DNA from: Bacteroidota bacterium
Lineage (GTDB): Bacteria > Bacteroidota > Ignavibacteria > SZUA-365
Reading direction: 5' to 3'
NCBI GenBank assembly: GCA_018224415.1
Contig: JAGTUZ010000311.1
Span: 1 to 8,415 of the forward strand
Length of the DNA: 8,415 nt
In this document: positions 6,218 to 8,415 of the stretch, in pieces
How positions within the stretch are numbered: the first letter of the stretch is position 1
Layout: each line of letters opens with the position of its first letter
Translations under genes and position numbers: made by a program
The notes under the pieces: generated by a model
Seen by the model: the letters and a program-made list of their open reading frames with translations, nothing else
Databases searched by the model: none
What the model was told of the DNA's origin: nothing

Positions 6218-6961
6218 TTACCGCATCAGCAGCATCTTCCTCTGTATCACACCAGCGTCCGTCGTCAGCCGGTAGAAATACAACCCGCTCGGAAGACCCG
6301 AACTTCGCAGCACGGCGGAGTGTACGCCGCGCGAGTAGTCCGCGTCGGTGACCACCGCCACTTCCCGTCCCATCGCGTCATACACGGCGAGACGCACGTG
6401 CCTGTCCTCAACGAGCTTGAAGGTGAAGGAGGTGAGATCGGAGAAGGGATTCGGGTAGTTCTGTCCCAGATCGATATCCTCGGGCAGGAAGTGTTCCCAG
6501 AACGTCGAGGTCGCGTTCCGTTTCGGGGTACGATTTGTCAGGCTGTCGAGACGAAGCCCACTGTACAGCAGCGGATACAATCGGAACAATGGCTGCAATG
6601 CTGTGTCTCCAACCGAACGCTGTTCGAGAGAATCGAGGGCAAGAAGACCATCCCGATACCCGCCCTGCCAGGCGAACGGGAGATACAGCGCGCGGCGTTT
6701 GAGATATTGCCGCTTCAGCGATGCCGACCCTTCAAAGCTGTACGCGCCGAGCACGTCCAGGGCGTCGCTGAATTGCCGGTTTTCCGCGAGCACATCCGCC
6801 GCCTGAAGCTTCGCCTCGATGCTTTGATGCGCGATCAGTTCGCTCACGAGTGTGTCGCGCAAATCCGAGAGATCCTCGCGTCGAACTGCGGTATACCGGA
6901 TGAAATCAACCGTTTCCCGGTCGAGCGGTGTGAGCCGCATTGCATGCAGAGCAATGAGCGA
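6218..6961 (-). CDS. C-terminal part of a frameshifted T9SS cargo protein, with sorting domain
   Basis: This frame carries the end of the protein whose earlier part is at 6962-8415, one base out of register. Reading from about 6961, roughly 247 residues continue sensibly from SLIALHAMRLTPLDRETV into a helical, perhaps TPR-like, region (6530-6950). The last 86 residues (6221-6478) are a T9SS type A C-terminal sorting domain: LGQNYPNPF, then VRLAVYDAMGREV, then LPSGLYFYRLTTDAGV and a basic end in KMLLMR. In this system the domain directs the protein through the outer membrane and is normally removed on export. The open frame extends upstream to 7087, but those residues look like out-of-frame sequence. 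An internal ATG (6940-6938) could start a separate product, but that would lack a signal peptide and could not be exported. Confidence 0.82.
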   Translation of the reverse strand, partial: SLIALHAMRLTPLDRETVDFIRYTAVRREDLSDLRDTLVSELIAHQSIEAKLQAADVLAENRQFSDALDVLGAYSFEGSASLKRQYLKRRALYLPFAWQGGYRDGLLALDSLEQRSVGDTALQPLFRLYPLLYSGLRLDSLTNRTPKRNATSTFWEHFLPEDIDLGQNYPNPFSDLTSFTFKLVEDRHVRLAVYDAMGREVAVVTDADYSRGVHSAVLRSSGLPSGLYFYRLTTDAGVIQRKMLLMR

Positions 6962-8415
6962 AGCAACACGTGGTTGCTGTCCCGGTACGCCTGCATGAGC
7001 GCACGTTTCGTGTTGTTCGCTGGCGGCGGTGTCATGGATTTCGACAGTTGCCTTGCGCCCGTCTCTCCCGTGAACGGGATGCCGCACACCAGGCGCGTCG
7101 CACCGATGTTGTAGGTACCAAAGAGGTTGAGCTGTTGCGATCCCCAGTAGCTATCGACGGCATTGACACCGTTGCCACCTCCCCACACGTGGTATCCGTT
7201 GACGAGATCCTGGAGCGAGAAGCAATTGTTCGTTCCATATCCGCCGAGCGTATCTCCGAAGTCGATCCAACCCTCTTTGTCGGTGATCAGTACGTTGGAA
7301 ACGGCGTTGATGTGATTGCGGCCGTCGAGTAATCGATTGACGATATCGGTCGTGAGCATGCCTCCACGAGAAAACACTCCGGTCACGAAGCCGGAGAGCG
7401 TCGTGTTGCAAATGTCCACGAAGCCACCGCCATGCATGTCGATTCCGCTGCCCCATGACGCAGGCCAGGATGTCGCGGTTGCCGCATCGGTGTCGATGTA
7501 GGTGATCGGCCCGTCGATCCATGCGTAGCCATCGCTGCACTCGGACGCAAGAGTTCGTGTGGAGTAGAGTGAGCCACCGACGTTGTAGAGCGCGTAGGGG
7601 ACATTGTCGATGCGCGTATCGACGACCGTCGCGCTGCCGAGCGAACCGGCGACAACGCCGCCGCCATCAAGCACGCAGTTGTCGAGGTACACCGAGCCGT
7701 CATTGCGGGCATGGATTCCCTGCCACACTTCATTCGCCGCCGTGAATTGCGCACCATAGGCGAAAAACGAACCATCGACGAAGACGCCCTTGTATGGCTG
7801 GAAGGTATGCACGTTGCTTGCGGTCATCGTCATTGCGGCATCGGGAGTGACAAAGAAGTTCGCGGGGAAATCCGCTGGAAGAAGCGTCTCGGGCCTGTCG
7901 GCGGGCACGAGCCGATAAAGGGCGGCATCGCCGGGCTTGAAGTAATCGGTGAAACCGTTGGCAGTGGTGAGTGGATCGGGTGTCGCAGTGGGCCGCACCA
8001 GCCAGATGTCGCCGGTAAGGACATTCTCGACGAGCCACTTGGTATCGGGACTCCCGGCGAGGTCAAGTTTCACGGTGATATGCCGGTGCCCCTCGATCGG
8101 ATGCGTACGGCCATTGAGGACGAGCAGGTAGTTTTCATCAGTGATCCGATGCACGAACTCGCTGACAATCACGAATGTCGAATCCTGTTCGTCAATCGGA
8201 TCAGCGGCGTCCTGTTTCATGCTCACGATATAGTTGACCACGGCATTTACCCCAGCATCTTGGTGGCTGCGGATGCTCCAGATTTTCGCACGCCTCCATT
8301 CGAGGCTGTTGCGGACAAGCTCGCTGACGGGACGCAGAAATTCATTGATGTACGTGGCGGCGGAATCCCATTTGCTTTCGCCGTTCCAGTCGGCGCGGCG
8401 TGGGATGGGGCGACC
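6844..8415 (-). CDS. N-terminal and central part of the T9SS cargo protein (5' end beyond window, frameshifted)
   Basis: The frame is open to the window edge, so the true start lies outside; the GTG at 8241 is internal, as GRPIPRRADWNGESKWDS and following residues read on in frame upstream of it. Bases of about 8190-7910 encode a beta-sandwich with YLLVLNGRTHP, then HITVKLDL, then FKPGDAALYRL, resembling C-terminal domains of some glycoside hydrolases, so a catalytic domain may lie upstream (inference). Bases of about 7860-7060 encode a right-handed beta-helix with short coils such as GSVYLDNCVLDGGGVVAG, GGGFVDICNTTLSG and ITDKEGWIDFGDTLGG. Until about 6962 the frame makes sense (RALMQAYRDSNHVLLR). 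The last 39 residues, down to the TGA at 6846-6844, are out-of-frame sequence. The intact gene probably continued into the frame at 6218-6961. The substrate is unknown. Confidence 0.8.
   Translation of the reverse strand, partial: GRPIPRRADWNGESKWDSAATYINEFLRPVSELVRNSLEWRRAKIWSIRSHQDAGVNAVVNYIVSMKQDAADPIDEQDSTFVIVSEFVHRITDENYLLVLNGRTHPIEGHRHITVKLDLAGSPDTKWLVENVLTGDIWLVRPTATPDPLTTANGFTDYFKPGDAALYRLVPADRPETLLPADFPANFFVTPDAAMTMTASNVHTFQPYKGVFVDGSFFAYGAQFTAANEVWQGIHARNDGSVYLDNCVLDGGGVVAGSLGSATVVDTRIDNVPYALYNVGGSLYSTRTLASECSDGYAWIDGPITYIDTDAATATSWPASWGSGIDMHGGGFVDICNTTLSGFVTGVFSRGGMLTTDIVNRLLDGRNHINAVSNVLITDKEGWIDFGDTLGGYGTNNCFSLQDLVNGYHVWGGGNGVNAVDSYWGSQQLNLFGTYNIGATRLVCGIPFTGETGARQLSKSMTPPPANNTKRALMQAYRDSNHVLLRSLLCMQCGSHRSTGKRLISSGIPQFDARISRICATHS
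6938..6978 (-). other. Frameshift site flanked by two short inverted repeats
   Basis: The two frames of the T9SS cargo gene must join between about 6940 and 6970: the upstream frame reads DSNHVLLRS and the downstream frame SLIALHAMRLTP. The change equals one missing base in the gene. Two perfect 6-bp inverted repeats bracket the site: AGCAAC/GTTGCT (6962-6967 and 6973-6978) and CATTGC/GCAATG (6938-6943 and 6951-6956). There is no long homopolymer to explain a routine sequencing slip and no classical X XXY YYZ slippery heptamer. Confidence 0.7.

Noticed and set aside
6938..6978. Programmed -1 ribosomal frameshifting as the main explanation of the frame change
   Set aside because: No slippery heptamer is present and the stems are only six base pairs; a mutation or sequence error is simpler.
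1..8415. CRISPR array, insertion sequence, tRNA, rRNA or phage or defence genes
   Set aside because: No regularly spaced long repeats, transposase motifs, terminal inverted repeats, or tRNA-like or rRNA-like sequence was seen on either strand.

Overview
The window is GC-rich bacterial chromosome with ordinary, tightly packed genes. Two things suggest a member of the Bacteroidota/FCB group. One minus-strand gene ends in a type IX secretion system (T9SS) C-terminal sorting domain with the signature LGQNYPNPF. The better promoter candidates also fit the Bacteroidota pattern TTG-N19-21-TAnnTTTG rather than a standard sigma-70 pair, and most starts lack a Shine-Dalgarno sequence. This style of sorting domain in a GC-rich genome recalls Ignavibacteria, Kapabacteria or Rhodothermota relatives; that placement is inference and no marker gene here settles it.

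Layout from left to right. Bases 1-514 (minus) hold the N-terminal 171 residues of ribonuclease HIII (rnhC), cut by the window edge. Bases 515-687 are a divergent intergenic region with four GATGCAC boxes, a short tetranucleotide tract and candidate promoters for both neighbours. Bases 688-2064 (plus) encode a membrane-anchored M23 (LytM/MepM-like) peptidoglycan endopeptidase with all catalytic residues. Bases 2065-2301 form a leader region with two 12-bp palindromes, one inside the spacer of a candidate promoter. Bases 2302-3756 (plus) encode an exported right-handed beta-helix protein. A GC-rich hairpin lies between it and the next gene. Bases 3841-5784 (plus) encode an exported S9 prolyl-oligopeptidase-family serine peptidase, followed after a single base by a 117-residue helical protein of unknown function (5786-6139).

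A strong, symmetrical hairpin (6158-6195) separates this run from a convergent minus-strand gene. That gene (6218 to beyond 8415) encodes a large T9SS-secreted protein. In order it shows a beta-sandwich resembling the C-terminal domain of some glycoside hydrolases, a beta-helix, a helical region and the sorting domain. It is broken by a one-base frameshift near 6961, flanked by two short inverted repeats, so it is either a pseudogene or carries a sequence error.

The theme is the cell envelope and secretion: wall hydrolase, exported beta-helix protein, exported peptidase and T9SS cargo. I see no CRISPR array, mobile element, tRNA, rRNA, phage genes or defence cassette, and no clear evidence of a new multi-gene system. 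The most useful leads are the frameshift, the GATGCAC cluster and the hairpin just ahead of the S9 peptidase start.
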